From NCBI RefSeq assembly GCF_029784135.1, contig NC_073744.1, forward strand, positions 106,508,266 through 106,572,265: 64,000 bases of DNA, in the 5' to 3' direction. A program made the position numbers and the translations under genes. Every line of letters starts with the position of its first letter. Position 1 is the first letter of the stretch. This stretch comes from Toxorhynchites rutilus septentrionalis. Its lineage: Eukaryota > Arthropoda > Insecta > Diptera > Culicidae. The notes beneath the pieces are model-generated. The model saw only the letters and a list, made by a program, of their open reading frames with translations. It was not told where the DNA came from and did not search any database. This document shows positions 30,075-41,937 of this stretch, piece by piece.

Positions 30075-31086
30075 CACTAGGTAATTTATTTTTCGATCTG
30101 GGGCTGCCTCCTTATTTGGTATGTGGTCGGGTACTCTGTCTCCTCTGACAGCTTGGGCATAGCTTACCGACCGACCATTTTCTGCCTCAAAGATTAATCT
30201 TGCCATTTTGTAATCGACGTCCCTGTCCACTTTAAGCTTTTGTATTGTATTCTCCTTCCGGTATTCCGGACAAGAACGGGAAGCAAGATTGTGACCTGCG
30301 GAATTGCATCTGCTGCAGAACGAGGGCTGCTGGCATTTGGGACTTTCCGCCGGAATCGCATGGTTAACGGAACAATTCCCACAGGTTGGCGTATTTTGTC
30401 TACACTTGGTTTTTGTGTGACCGAATGCCCAGCATTTAAAGCATTGCATGGGCGATGGGTAATACGGCCTCGTTCTTACTCGCAGATAGCCAAAGTAGAT
30501 GAATTCAGGTGTACATGTACCATTCACTGTCAGGATTAACGCAGGAGTGTTTTCTACTGCGTCTGGACCGGTCCGTCGTTTGAGTCTTCTAGCCGCTGTC
30601 ACTTTTTGGTCTTTGAGGCAGTCCACAATGTCCTCCTCCGACATATTAATTGTTTGTGCGCAACTGACAACACACTTGGTGCTGTTCAAGTGTTTGTGGT
30701 AGGTAACCTTGACGTTTGTACCATCAGATAATTGTGTCAGCTGTAGTAGAGCATCCGCTTTTTTTTTTATTACGAACTTTAAGAGCGTAAGCCGCACCAT
30801 TGCTCTCTGGGAAGGCGTCCTCGATTTTCTTAACACAGCTCTCAATAGATTTACGAATGAGAAAAGGTGCGGGGGGGAGGTCCATATCTTTACCGTCATC
30901 GCCAACACCAGTAATGCGCAGTACAATAAGCTCACCGTGTTCACCATCCGGATCCATATGTTCTGGTAACGTTGCTCCCGAATAACTGCCTTGAATATTG
31001 CGGTAGTTCCCACCGCCTTTATGGCCCCACACCGTGGGTGCGGGGCCGGGGACATCCGCCATGGCGGCGGCCCAGCGAATATTCAA
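30075..31086 (-). pseudogene. LINE ORF1 (gag-like) with zinc knuckles, truncated
   Basis: On the minus strand ORF1 starts near 31063 (MADVPGPAPTVWG). It continues to three Cys/His knuckles: CFKCWAFGHTKTKC, CGNCSVNHAIPAESPKC and CSRCNSAGHNLASRSC, typical of Jockey/I-type gag-like ORF1 proteins. A frameshift lies in the A-run at about 30761-30770. The frame ends where the histone-carrying repeat begins (about 30074), so ORF2 is missing. Upstream sequence to about 31300 may be its 5' UTR. Confidence 0.87.
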
Positions 31087-31304
31087 TCACTGCCAAACAC
31101 CACTAAAATGTTTTTTGTTATCACGCACTACGGGGGAGGCCCGACCCTTACCCGACAACCGGTACGGCTTCTATGTCCACAAACAGCACGAAAATTATTT
31201 GTTTTGTACAATTAAAAAGTGTTACAAATTGTACACCAAACAGGATAACACAAACGATATGTCCAAAAACTTGTGTACGGCGCTGTATGGTGCGGTGCGG
31301 CGCT

Positions 31305-31710
31305 ACACTGAGAGAAATAATTAGTAAATATAACGATTTTTTTGGTAAATACTACCAATCTATAGTCATTTTCGACCGTACTAATAAACACATATGTCAA
31401 GCAGAACAATGATTCGGAAGCCCAATATCGGCTACATTTTCTCGCCGAAAATGCACGTATCAGAATTATATCCTTATTATACCTCCGTATTGCCTTATAG
31501 GAACAATGAAAATGGTTAATACGCGCTTTTCTCACCAATTTTCAGATATGACAATATCCAAGCTTACTAATGTTATCGAGTAAAATATACTAATCTCTAG
31601 TAGGGATGCGGGTTTGTTGACAATATGTACAAAAAATTTGTACATTCTACTAATTTTGCATTACCAAATGTATTTAGTAGTTTTCGACCGAGGATTTTTC
31701 TAAGGGTAGC
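31305..31710. mobile_element. Possible MITE, AT-rich
   Basis: CACTGAGAGAAATAATTAGTAAAT at the left and ATTTAGTAGTTTTCGACCGAGGATTTTTC at the right look like imperfect inverted ends, and the inner halves share TTTTCGACCG and ACCAAAT phrases. Ends and class are unproven. Confidence 0.4.
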
Positions 31711-32877
31711 TACTCAACAAACGTAAACAATTGTTCACAATACTACTGGTACACACGATATTCGCGGCGGATAAACAGGCGGTACGGACACAAACTAACG
31801 ACGGTAAAACTCACTTCCACGGCCTGCGTGGTGCCCCTTGAAATTTACACGTACAATTATATATAATGTTAGACAAAATAAACATAAACAACGATTATTC
31901 GCAGCGGGAGAAAAATCTATGTCTACTCGCTTGCGATATAACAATGGCTGTGATGAATAGGGCGTTTTGCGCTAAAAATACTGCAAATCCTTCTCGTATC
32001 GGCCCCTACAAAACCAATGATATCAGCCAATTTGATATGATATCGATTTCATCGCAATTATCCATAGTATCAATAACCGGTATGCATTATCAAACTTAAA
32101 ATTTTCGGAGATTATCTATGGCTTTGGTCAAATCGCGTGTTGAAACTATCATAAATATACAAAGCCCTAACATACTGACGACATTCAATGGCTGAAATGA
32201 ATCTAAATTGAAATAAAATGAATAATCACCACCGAATCTTGCTTTTCAGTGCGTAAATTAAACAAACACCCTCACTTTTGTTGTTCTGAGCTCTAATGTA
32301 GATGTCGCATGAGCTGATTCAGCTTTGCGTAAATTCGTCAATTGGCGATCTAACGCAAAACGTAAACGATCGGTGAGACATCTGGATTTTGTTTTTGAAC
32401 TATGACTTTTTCTACTTGTGTTTGATTGTGCTCTCGAATTTCATTCTTTAATTCAACCATTGTCAATATTTTAATAGTTTTCACTACTGAAAGAGGTAAA
32501 TAAATAACATGTTATATATAAAATTGCTCAGAATTAAATTTCTTACAAGCTCGTCGCAATCAAATATTCTTTTATGATTATAACATTGTAATTTGTGGAA
32601 AGAACTACAAACCTTCCATAAGCTCACATGACAAAATTTTAAACCTTCATCACTTTCTCCGCAGCGCCGCCTAGGTGTAGATTTGTACGTTAGATCGCCA
32701 ATAAAATAATTTTACAGATATTTTTATATTTACAGACAATTCTCACAGCACTTGGAAACAAATCTGACATATCTGTTATTTTTATCTACATCCGTTTACT
32801 ATTTGGTATTTTGGTTATAATTAATTTTAAGGCTAGATAATTATCATTTGTGTACAAAAAAATACAACATAAGTTTC
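31711..32877. other. Upstream region of SOSS-C; no gene seen
   Basis: AT-rich, with no coding frame that resembles a protein family. GATCGCCAATAAAATA-like and TTAGATCGCC motifs near 32690 hint at a decayed repeat. The SOSS-C promoter should lie within the last few hundred bases. Confidence 0.5.
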
Positions 32878-33643
32878 ATGGCTTTTCCAGCATCTAACGC
32901 GCAGCAAGGTAGGCACTATAATAGCTTCGATTTCATTGATCGTATAATATCTATCTCGTTCAATAGCCGACGTTACCAAAAAAATACTAGAGGATATTCA
33001 AATAAAGAAACAACTCCTTCAGAAGGGTGTTAGTACAGTCCCTTCAAATATAAGTGGCTCACCCGCGGGACTTACAATACCTCAGGTACGTATTATCCAT
33101 ATTATTTAATAGCATAACTATTTTGGAGAGCAGCATTATATTTACCTGAAATTAAACGACTACTCATGTTGCATTTTTATGTGATTCCCGTGGCTATCAG
33201 TACATTTTGAAACAGGTCTAAATTACTTATAATTACATAAATATCTCAAGCCTAATATTACAAAAATATATTAAAATGTTATTTCGATGTTCATTTTGTT
33301 CGAAATAGAACATATTTGCGGTGGATTCTTGTGTAGATTCTTGTTATCTCAGATAACTGAACTAAACATTTATAAATTTAATTATTTTACATTTTTAAAT
33401 ACTATTTTATAGTATATTCAAGCGACAATCCAAGCACAGCCTGGGCCATCAACGGACAACTCAATCAATGCAACCGCTAAAGCGGTTTGGAATCAGGCTC
33501 AGAGTCAATCATACGGATTTTTTATTCCCCAAGACTCACTATTCGGTAACAGCATCATCCCCGTCTTGCCGCGTTTTGAAAATACTCCCACCAGTAGCAG
33601 TAGTTCGACAAATACCGGAGGCCCCAATAGTGGGGGCAAGTAA
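32878..33643 (+). CDS. INIP: SOSS complex subunit C (INIP) homologue, three exons
   Basis: Exons 32878-32908, 32967-33085 and 33413-33643 join with GT-AG introns of 58 and 327 bp to give 126 residues without a stop. The N-terminal helix (ADVTKKILEDIQIKKQLLQK) and the C-terminal signature SYGFFIPQDSLFGNSIIPVL match human SOSS-C, whose end is SSGYFITQDSAFGN followed by LILPVLPRL. SOSS-C is the small subunit that binds the single-stranded DNA-binding protein and INTS3 in the SOSS complex, acting in DNA double-strand break repair. A Ser/Gly-rich tail extends beyond the human length. The stop is only six bases before the METTL5 start. Confidence 0.9.
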
Positions 33644-33649
33644 AAAGCT

Positions 33650-34412
<763 letters not shown>

Positions 34413-35040
34413 AATTATGTCCTACATAATCATATACATGGAAGAAAGATTTTTCGAATAAATATGGGTATCAGTTTGCGTTATCACTTGATAGATAATT
34501 TACGAAAGTACGTACAAAATACGTAGTTTTCATCATTGTCATCTTCGTTTAATATAAGGCCATTGTCACCAGTATTGTCCAAAAAATCGTCGCCAGTGAA
34601 GTCGCCTTCATCCTTATCGATCCATCTCGTCGATTCATCTCGTTCGATTGTTCACAATTGGACCATACACAACTGTTGATATGAGGCTTCCATCGTTGTG
34701 TTATTAATAGTACCAATTACCGATGCAGTATACTGTAATGTGAGCGGTAAGAGACCGGAGGCGATGCTTGTCCAATTGAGCTACCTGTTCAATCAACAAT
34801 GATGTGTATTTTTATGGTTTCCATCAGCTTCATTCAGCAGGGAACTTTGAACCTCAAATGTAATTTCTAGGCAAGGCGGCGCATTAGTAGTAGTGATCGC
34901 TTCATACACAGCTGACTGCGCCCTGTCGCATTTAAAGATGCAGAAAAGTGTTTGAATGACGGCGGGTTCAGATGTAAGGTTTGAACCCGAATGTCTTGAT
35001 CTTGGATGGCACTAGCGCTCCCAGTGGATTATTTTACCGG
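34413..35040. other. Intergenic; possible minus-strand acidic coding remnant at about 34490-34650
   Basis: On the minus strand a roughly 48-residue frame reads ...DEGDFTGDDFLDNTGDNG... and stops near 34490. It lacks an ATG and is preceded by an in-frame stop, so at best it is an exon or a fragment. A tRNA-like B box on the minus strand near 34980 (GGGTTCAAACC) suggests a decayed SINE. Nothing else is recognised. Confidence 0.35.
34458..34463 (+). terminator. Polyadenylation signal of METTL5
   Basis: CGAATAAATATG lies about 46 bases after the METTL5 stop codon. Confidence 0.6.
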
Positions 35041-35044
35041 TTTG

Positions 35045-35251
35045 TCGTTGAAATTCTTACGTAATTGCCCGATTTTCGCTGAGCAGATAATGAGCAGTTG
35101 ATTGAGTTCGCGGTTTATTAGTCCTCCCTACGCCCCGTATTCCATCTTCACTCCACCGAAGATGGTACGCAACACCTTACGTTCGAACAGCAAGGGCGCG
35201 TGGTTTTCGTGAGCATGGTCCAGGTCTCGTGGCGTAGAGGACTATTGGACT
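35045..35251 (-). pseudogene. RTE/JAM1-type LINE C-terminal fragment
   Basis: On the minus strand the frames contain ETWTMLTKTTRAL and RKVLRTIFGGV, the end motif shared by RTE-clade mosquito elements such as JAM1. Indels are numerous. The CsRn1-like Gypsy element was inserted into it at 35252; a few bases continue after 39488. Confidence 0.7.
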
Positions 35252-35519
35252 TGTGGTGACTCTATTCAATAAGTCGTCCTAGCACCTGGCTGCACTGTAA
35301 GAGCAGCAAAGTCAGTCTAAAAGTATCCTCACGTATGTAAACACATGTACAGAAATAAAGTTAATTTTAATTGATTTATTTCGTCGCGTTATTTGCTCCT
35401 CGCCATTTCCGACCCACATTTGGTGACCCCGACGTTATTGAAACGGACTCCAGTCGAAAAAACGCTAAAACTAAATCGACAATCGGATAATTTTGCTTTT
35501 TTCCGAAGCAATAAACAAA

Positions 35520-36218
35520 ATGGTGGACTCAGCTCCAGCGCAGCAAAATATTGCAGCAGTGGCTATTAAGTTGCCAGATTTCTGGAAGAACGATCCACAC
35601 ATGTGGTTCGCACAGGCGGAGGCGCAATTCCATCTGGCACAGGTAACGAAAGATGAAACAAAATTTTGGCACATCATTGCAAAAATAGATCAGTCCGTAA
35701 TATGCCACGTCTCGGACTTAGTGTCAAATCCTCCACTTGAAAATAAATACGATGCAGTTAAAGGTCGACTGATTGCTCGTTTCGCCACAGGCGCGACTCG
35801 AACAATTACTTGGGTCTTGCGATTTGGGTGATCTTCGACCCACACATCTTCTCGCCAAGATGCAGGAAAACTCCACGGGATTGAACGTCGACGATGCATT
35901 AATGAAGATGCTATTCCTCCAAAGGATGCCGCAAAATGTTCGAGTGGTACTGAGCATATGTGATGGAAGTTTGCAGAAACTAGCAGAAATGGCCGATAAA
36001 ATGATCGGTCACTACCGCAGCTGTTCAGATTCCAGCTCAACCCACTGGACAGAATGCTGATTACACCAATCTGAAGGAAGAAATTGAAGTTCTTACAGCC
36101 GAAATTCGACGCCTCAAGACTACCCCAGTACGAAAACGTAGTAGATCTTCTTCAAACTCGAGACCCCGTGGCGAAGACGTTTGCTGGTACCACCGTAAAT
36201 ATGGCAATCGAGTAGACT
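35520..36218 (+). pseudogene. CsRn1-like gag, frameshifted
   Basis: The ATG at 35520 opens a capsid-type protein with KLPDFWKNDPHMWFAQAEAQ and VTKDETKFWHII, typical of this Gypsy lineage. The frame breaks at about 35800 and resumes (LLGSCDLGDLRPTHLLAKMQ) to 36060. The usual zinc-knuckle region is degraded (near 36180, FCWYH-like). Confidence 0.85.
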
Positions 36219-36605
36219 TTGCAGAGAGCCTTGTTCATTCACACGTCAAAAAAACTAGTTGGTTGCCCGCCTGAATCGGCACAGGTGGGTAGCACTGTCC
36301 AAAGCCGCCGACTCGTAATTTTCGACAGAACAAGCAACATTCGTTTCCTCATCGACACAGGCTCGGATGTGTCCATCATTCCAGCGACAAGACAGGATAG
36401 AGCAGGAGCAACAGTTTCGTTTTCTCTACATGCAGCAAATGGTACAAAAATACAGACCTATGGGAATGAATTTATCGCAGTGGATCTCGGCCTTCGACGA
36501 TGTTTCAAGTGGCGCTTCCTAGTGGCAGATGTAAATATTGCCATCATTGGTGCGGATTTACTAGCACATTTTGGATTGCTAGTGAATCTAAAAAACAGCT
36601 CTTGA
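36219..36605 (+). pseudogene. CsRn1-like aspartic protease
   Basis: The frame contains FLIDTGSDVSIIP (active-site DTGS) and IAIIGADLLAHFGLLVN (flap-side motif), a normal retropepsin layout. The frame stops at 36605, just before the RT frame starts. Confidence 0.88.
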
Positions 36606-37878
36606 TTGACGAGACAACGAACTACTGGTTGTTTGTCGGAAGTGCTTCTCACTGGAATAACTGCGGTGGACGCTCAACATCCGTTTCGAGACTTGCTGAC
36701 ATCGTATCGAGAAATATTAATTCCGTCATCAATTCAACAGGTAGTTAAGCACGATGTCACACATCATATAATTACACGAGGGCCTCCGGTGGCTTCAAAG
36801 CCGCGTCGTATGCATCCAGAAAAACTTCAAGCAGCAAAAAACGAGTTCCAAACTATGTGCGAAATGAGAACATGTCGCCCTTCGAGCAGCAGCTGGGCAA
36901 GCCCTCTCCATTGTGTTCCCAAAAAAAGTGGTGAATGGAGGTTTGTGGGCGGTTATCGGCGCTTGAATAAAGTTACAATCCCTGACAGGTACCCCGTACC
37001 TCACGTCCACGACCTTGTCAACAGATTCCAAGGTAAGATCATTTTCACTACGTTGGATCTTGTCAGAGCGTATTATAATATTCCGGTGGAAACTACAGAT
37101 ATTCCAAAAACGGCCGTCATCACTCCTTTCGGTCTGTATGAGTTTATGCGCATGCCCTTTGGCCTCTGCAATGCAAGTCAGACCTTCCAGCGGTTCATGC
37201 ACAAACTTTTCGGAGATTTGGACTTCGTTATCGTGTTTATCGACGATATTTGTATAGCGTCAGCATGCATGGCTGAGCATAAGGAACACGTCAAAGTTGT
37301 CCTCGAACGCCTCAAGACATACGGTCTTGTAATAAATGCCGAAAAGTGTGTTTTTTTCGAAACCGCAGGTAGAGTTTCTAGGATATTTGATTGATAAGGA
37401 CGAAATATGTCCCATTGGATCACGTGTTCGCACTGTTCTTGAATATAAGATACAAACAGTGGTGAAGGATTTGCGCCGGTTCCTGGCATTGATTAATGTC
37501 TACAAACGTTTCGTACCACATGCTGCAGAAGTTCAAGAGCAGTTACGAAAGCTAATTCCTGACAATCGAAAAAACGACAACAGAAAAATTTCATGGGACA
37601 AAGAAACATCTCAATGTTTCGAACGATGCAAACAATCGCTAGTCGAAGCAACATTGCTTCACTATCCCAACGCATCAAAGCCTCTTGGGCTCATGGTAGA
37701 TGCATCTAACAGCGCTGCGGGCGCTGTGTTGCAACAATACGATGGTGAAAGCTGGAAACCCATTGGATTTTTCTCTCAAAAATTTTCTACTAGTCAAAAA
37801 AAGTACTCTACTTTTGGTAGAGAATTAACTGCTGCACATCTAGCAGTGAAATACTTCCGGAATTTAGTGGAAGGATGA
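36606..37878 (+). pseudogene. CsRn1-like reverse transcriptase and RNase H, one frameshift
   Basis: RT motifs are WRFVGGYRRLNKVTIPDRYP, TLDLVRAYYNIPV (Asp), FGLCNASQTFQRFM and IVFIDDICIAS, where the active site is FIDD. A frameshift near 37340-37390 (T-run) leads to the second frame with RRFLALINVYKRF and the RNase H start LMVDASNSAAGAVLQ. A stop ends it at 37878 and RNase H continues in another frame to about 38110. Confidence 0.9.
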
Positions 37879-38110
37879 GTATTCACCATTTTCACTGATC
37901 ACTTCCCGCTGACTTGTGCTTTGACCACGAATCCGAGTAGCCGTCTCCCCACGAGGAGCGATATCTGGTATTGATAGCGGAATTCACAAGTGACATTCGC
38001 CACATAAGTGGAAAAGCCAACATCGTTGCGGATGTTTTTTCTCGAGTTGATGCGGTAACAACCGGGATCGATTTCGATGCGATCGCTAAAGATCAACAAA
38101 ATGACCAACA

Positions 38111-39304
38111 ATTAAAAAAAATCTGTCGTCGAAAAATTCTTCCTTAAAACTCGAGCTCCGGACATTTACTCATCTGCGCTCACCGTTGGTTGTTGATGTA
38201 TCTACTAACAAAAACCTTCGTCCTTATGTTCCAGAAAACCATCGAAATAGCGTAATGACACAACTTCATGGATTAGCTCATACAGGTGCTCGTGCAACAA
38301 GAAGGTTGATCACCGCTCGATTTATTTGGCCCGGCATGAACAAAGATATCAACCAATTCGTGAGAACATGTCAGCAGTGCCAATTATCAAAAGTAACGAG
38401 ACACACCGTAGCACCTTCATCAACTTTTGATATACCCAAAGCTCGCTTTCGGAACATCCACATCGATCTCGTTGGACCACTTGCTCCTTCTTGTGGAAAT
38501 CGTTATTTGTTGACCATCATTGACCATTACTCGCGATGGGCGGAAGCGATTCCACTTGCGAAATGACTGCGCCAACCGTCGCTAAAGCTCTCTACGCAGG
38601 ATGGATAGCTCGTTTTGGGACTCCAGAGACGATCACATCAGACCAAGGGAGGCAGTTTGAGTCAGGTTTTCAAGGATCTCACGCGATTGCTTGGTGTACA
38701 TCATATACGTATCACTGCATACCACCCGCAGTTCAACGGAATTATCGAAAGATTTCACCGAACTCTAAAAGCATCCCTCATGTGTGCCGGTTGGCGGAAT
38801 TGGCATGATAGGCTTCCTTTAGTATTACTAGGACTTCGCTCCGCTTACCGAGAAGACTTAAAATGTTCATCTGCAGAGTTGGTGTACGGTCAAGCCCTCA
38901 GAATTCCGGGAGAATTCTACGACTATCCAACAACAAACATCGATCGTTCAGAGCTATCAAGTTTTCTACACAAAACATTCAGCGAGTAAAATGCACCAGT
39001 TACGATCCACCATGCGAAAGAAAAAGCGTTTGTACACCAAAAATTGAAAGATTGTAGCCATGTCTTTCTGCGAGTAGAAAAGTCGGTAAAGAAGCCGCTC
39101 CAACAACCATATGAGGGACCTTACGAGGTTTTAAAAAGGAATGGAAAATTTTTCGAAATCTCAATTCGAGGAAATAAGCATATCGTATCCATCGACCGTG
39201 TAAAACCAGCGTTCATATGCGATGGAAGCATCTCGCGTCATCCCCAGGACGACACTAAAACCGTAGTTACACAATCAGGACACAGAGTTCGTTTCTTAGT
39301 GTAA
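38111..39304 (+). pseudogene. CsRn1-like integrase, frameshifted
   Basis: The H2C2 zinc region (HTGARATRRLI, CQQCQLSK), first Asp (IHIDLVGPLAPS), second Asp (TSDQGRQFES) and Glu (ERFHRTLKAS) are all visible, but in frames 38186-38566, 38615-38989 and 39044-39304 with breaks between. The tail KPLQQPYEGPYEVLKR is the usual Gypsy GPF/Y-like module. No chromodomain is seen. Confidence 0.9.
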
Positions 39305-39582
39305 CTGGAGGGGCATATGTGGTGACCCTATTCAATAAGTCGTCCTAGCACCTGGCTGCACTGCAAGTGCAGCAAAGTCAGTCTAAAAGTATCCTCACGT
39401 ATGTAAACACATGTACAGAAATAAAGTTAAATTTAATTGATTTATTTCGTCGCGTTATTTGCTCCTCGTCATTTCCGACCCACAGACTCTTGAGGATATT
39501 ACGTGTGCAAATTAATTAGTTCGTTTTTTTGCATAAAAACACATTTGTTTGATAACCGGTGAACTTCGCCTCGCCCAAAATA

Positions 39583-40165
39583 TTTTGACGTAGGACTACG
39601 TCTTTCATTTCTATATTGAGGTGTAAAATCAATGTTTCGAAAACGAAAGCGTTACGCCGGAGACCGAGATTTCGAGCGTTAATAGCTCCTAAACAACTGA
39701 ACGAAATGGTATGATAAACACTTTATTCGAAAGATAAAATGTCTACGCGTTATATACTTGTTACTTTTTGATCCAAAATCTTGTTTAAATAGTCTTAAAA
39801 TTGTTTTCAAAACAGGCTATTGGAATCACCAATCGGTATATAAGCGAGCGCCGCTTGGAAATCCACTCAGTTATAATTGAACAGCGATTGGAGCATGTTG
39901 TCGCTGTTGTGGTGAAGCTTCACGTTTATCATGAAAGCGCGGATGAACGGTGTCACCAATAGCCTGTTTGTGCACCTTAGGCCAGAAGGGAATCCATCAG
40001 GAGGAGAGTGATGCCACAAACGGTTCCCCGGGATGAGATCGGAGCAGCCGCCACACACACACATACACGCGCGGAACTCTTCGTTTGGATGCCATTCAGC
40101 ATCGAGAAAATTCCGAAAGATTCAATCGTTACTGAAAAATAGTCTGCCAGTTCCCCTGGGAATTG
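39583..40165 (+). mobile_element. Histone-family repeat, D-type unit 1 (5' portion with promoter)
   Basis: It begins TTTTGACGTAGGACTACGTCTTTC. A CCAAT box at 39829-39833 and a TATATAAG box at 39837 form a classic histone-like promoter. The following 330 bases are non-coding and end with CTGCCAGTTCCCCTGGGAATT, the phrase found in the 198-bp satellite monomers. It is truncated by the next unit at 40166. Confidence 0.75.
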
Positions 40166-40349
40166 AAAAAAAAGACGGGTGGGTAATGTCGGGGACATAA
40201 CCGGAGTGACGTAGGACTATACACAGGGGACAGCTTTTGTTAAATATATATTTTAAATATATTGTTTTATTTTCTTCTCCTACGTGAATACCCACCTATC
40301 TACCTGAAAAATGGATTAGTTTACTGTTTACTCTTTATGAATATGTTGA

Positions 40350-40366
40350 TGGTTCTGAAAAAAACC
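40350..40366 (-). terminator. Degraded histone stem-loop, copy C
   Basis: On the minus strand GGTTTTTTTCAGAACCA; one stem pair is lost compared with copy B. Confidence 0.65.
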
Positions 40367-40594
40367 TTTGGTGTTGTGTTTTTGTTATCACTCGATATTC
40401 CCATCTTGTTCGGTTAAACCTTCCTGTTTAGCTATTGCGTTTGCCACTCGCCACAGCTTTCACAGTTGGAAAATTTCTTCCCATCCAGCTTGTGACATGT
40501 TGTTCAGTAAATTACATTTAATGCGACGTGCCGGAGAAACACTTTGCCACTCACTGAAACTAATTGTTGCCTTGATGAGCGCCGAACCGAAGCT

Positions 40595-40838
40595 GCTCTG
40601 TTCTTGATGCGGGTTTTCTGATTGTCGTGAGCAGCTTTGCAAGCCAACTCGAGCACTCCGACGGCCGAAACTCTATAATCGCTGTTAGGTATACTGGTGC
40701 TCCGGCACCAATCCGTTCGGCCTAGTTACCCTTGCGGAGCAATCAGTGAATGCGACCAACAGGGAACTGGAGACCTGCACGGTTCGAGTGAGACTTTGCC
40801 TTTCCCTTAACTTGTCCTCCTTTGTTACGTCCACGATG
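40595..40838 (-). pseudogene. Histone H2A-derived pseudogene, copy C
   Basis: Near-identical to copy B (29408-29650) on the minus strand, with the [12 protein letters not shown] coding stretch and the same internal stops. Shared lesions show that B and C descend from one dead ancestor. Confidence 0.88.
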
Positions 40839-41071
40839 CCGATGCCGTACAACCACACGGGTTTACGGTTTGAAAGAAAATAAGATATTTTTTGGGGTCC
40901 GCGTGTTTTATACTCTAGCGGTACACACTAACAGGATAGAGACAAATCGGTAGACTTAGCCAGAGGGACGAGTCCAACGAGGCGAACGAATGAGCGTTAA
41001 AAGGGAGCGATGGCAAAAAATACATTCATTACGATTTGTTCGCTCGTTGGATTCACATGCAGGCTAAAAAG

Positions 41072-41089
41072 GGTCCTTTTCAGGATCAC
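41072..41089 (+). terminator. Histone stem-loop, opposite-strand type, copy C
   Basis: GGTCCTTTTCAGGATCACA, identical in core to the minus-strand loop at 29167-29184. Confidence 0.72.
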
Positions 41090-41937
41090 AAAATTATCTT
41101 CAATCTAAAGAGTTTATTGTTTTCTTATCACTCGATATCCTCATCTTGTTCGGCTAAACCTTCCTGTTTAGAGATTTGTTGCCACTCGCCACAGCTTTCA
41201 CAGTTGGAAAATTTCTTCCCATCCAGCTTTGTCACATGTTGTACAGTAAATTACATTCAATGCGACGTGCCGAAGCGCCACTCAGTATCGCATTGGAGGC
41301 GATTTTAACCTGTAATTGAACATTTGCGATGACAGTGGTACAGTGTCGATTTTCAATGTGGGGTCATAATTTGGATCTCTATGTTTACAAAAATTTCCAA
41401 CTAAATAAGTCGCATTACATGTCCGTCCAATTAGCTTAATGTCGAACTAATTGTAAATTACTGTACTTTCAATCTGGAAACAATTTAAGAATTGGTGAAA
41501 ATTGAATAATCAGGAAAGTCCCCAACTATCAATAAGCTCAGAACAACTGTCAAATTCACATACTCATCAGATCCCGGCAAACAAATTATGAAAAAATCAA
41601 TTTGTGTTTTATTATTATTTTGGATAATGATTTAGAAAGCATTGAACTGTATTTCCTAAACTCTTTTGACGTAGGACTACGTCTTTCATTTCTATACCGG
41701 GGTGTAAAATCAAAGTTTCGAAAACGAAAGCGTTACGCCGGAGACCGAGATTTTGAGCGTTAATAGCTCCTAAACAACTGAACGAAATGGTATGATAAAC
41801 ACAAATGAAAGCGCGGATGAACGGTGTCACCAAGAGCCTGTTTGTGCACCCTAGGCCAGAAGGGAATCTATCAGGAGGAGAGTGATGCCACAAACGGTTC
41901 CCTGGGAAGACATCGCTACACACACATACACGCGCGG

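Larger units (their letters stand above)
35252..39484 (+). mobile_element. Ty3/Gypsy retrotransposon, CsRn1-like, both LTRs, degenerate coding region
   Basis: Two 167-bp LTRs (35252-35418 and 39318-39484; TGTGGTGAC...GACCCACA) differ at about five positions, and GACT flanks the whole element. The primer-binding site TGGTGACCCCGACGT (35421-35435) complements the 3' end of tRNA-Trp, the primer known for the CsRn1 clade. Gag, protease, RT, RNase H and integrase follow in order but are split by several frameshifts. Confidence 0.93.
40166..41663 (-). mobile_element. Histone-family repeat, inverted copy of the 28861-30074 half
   Basis: Read on the minus strand it matches 28861-30074, with the same order: stem-loop (opposite strand), TATA box, H2A pseudogene, stem-loop and the terminal CCTACGTCACTCC...CCCGTCTTT end (here at 40166-40225). 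An extra segment of about 270 bases at 41345-41630 is not in the other copy. Confidence 0.85.
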
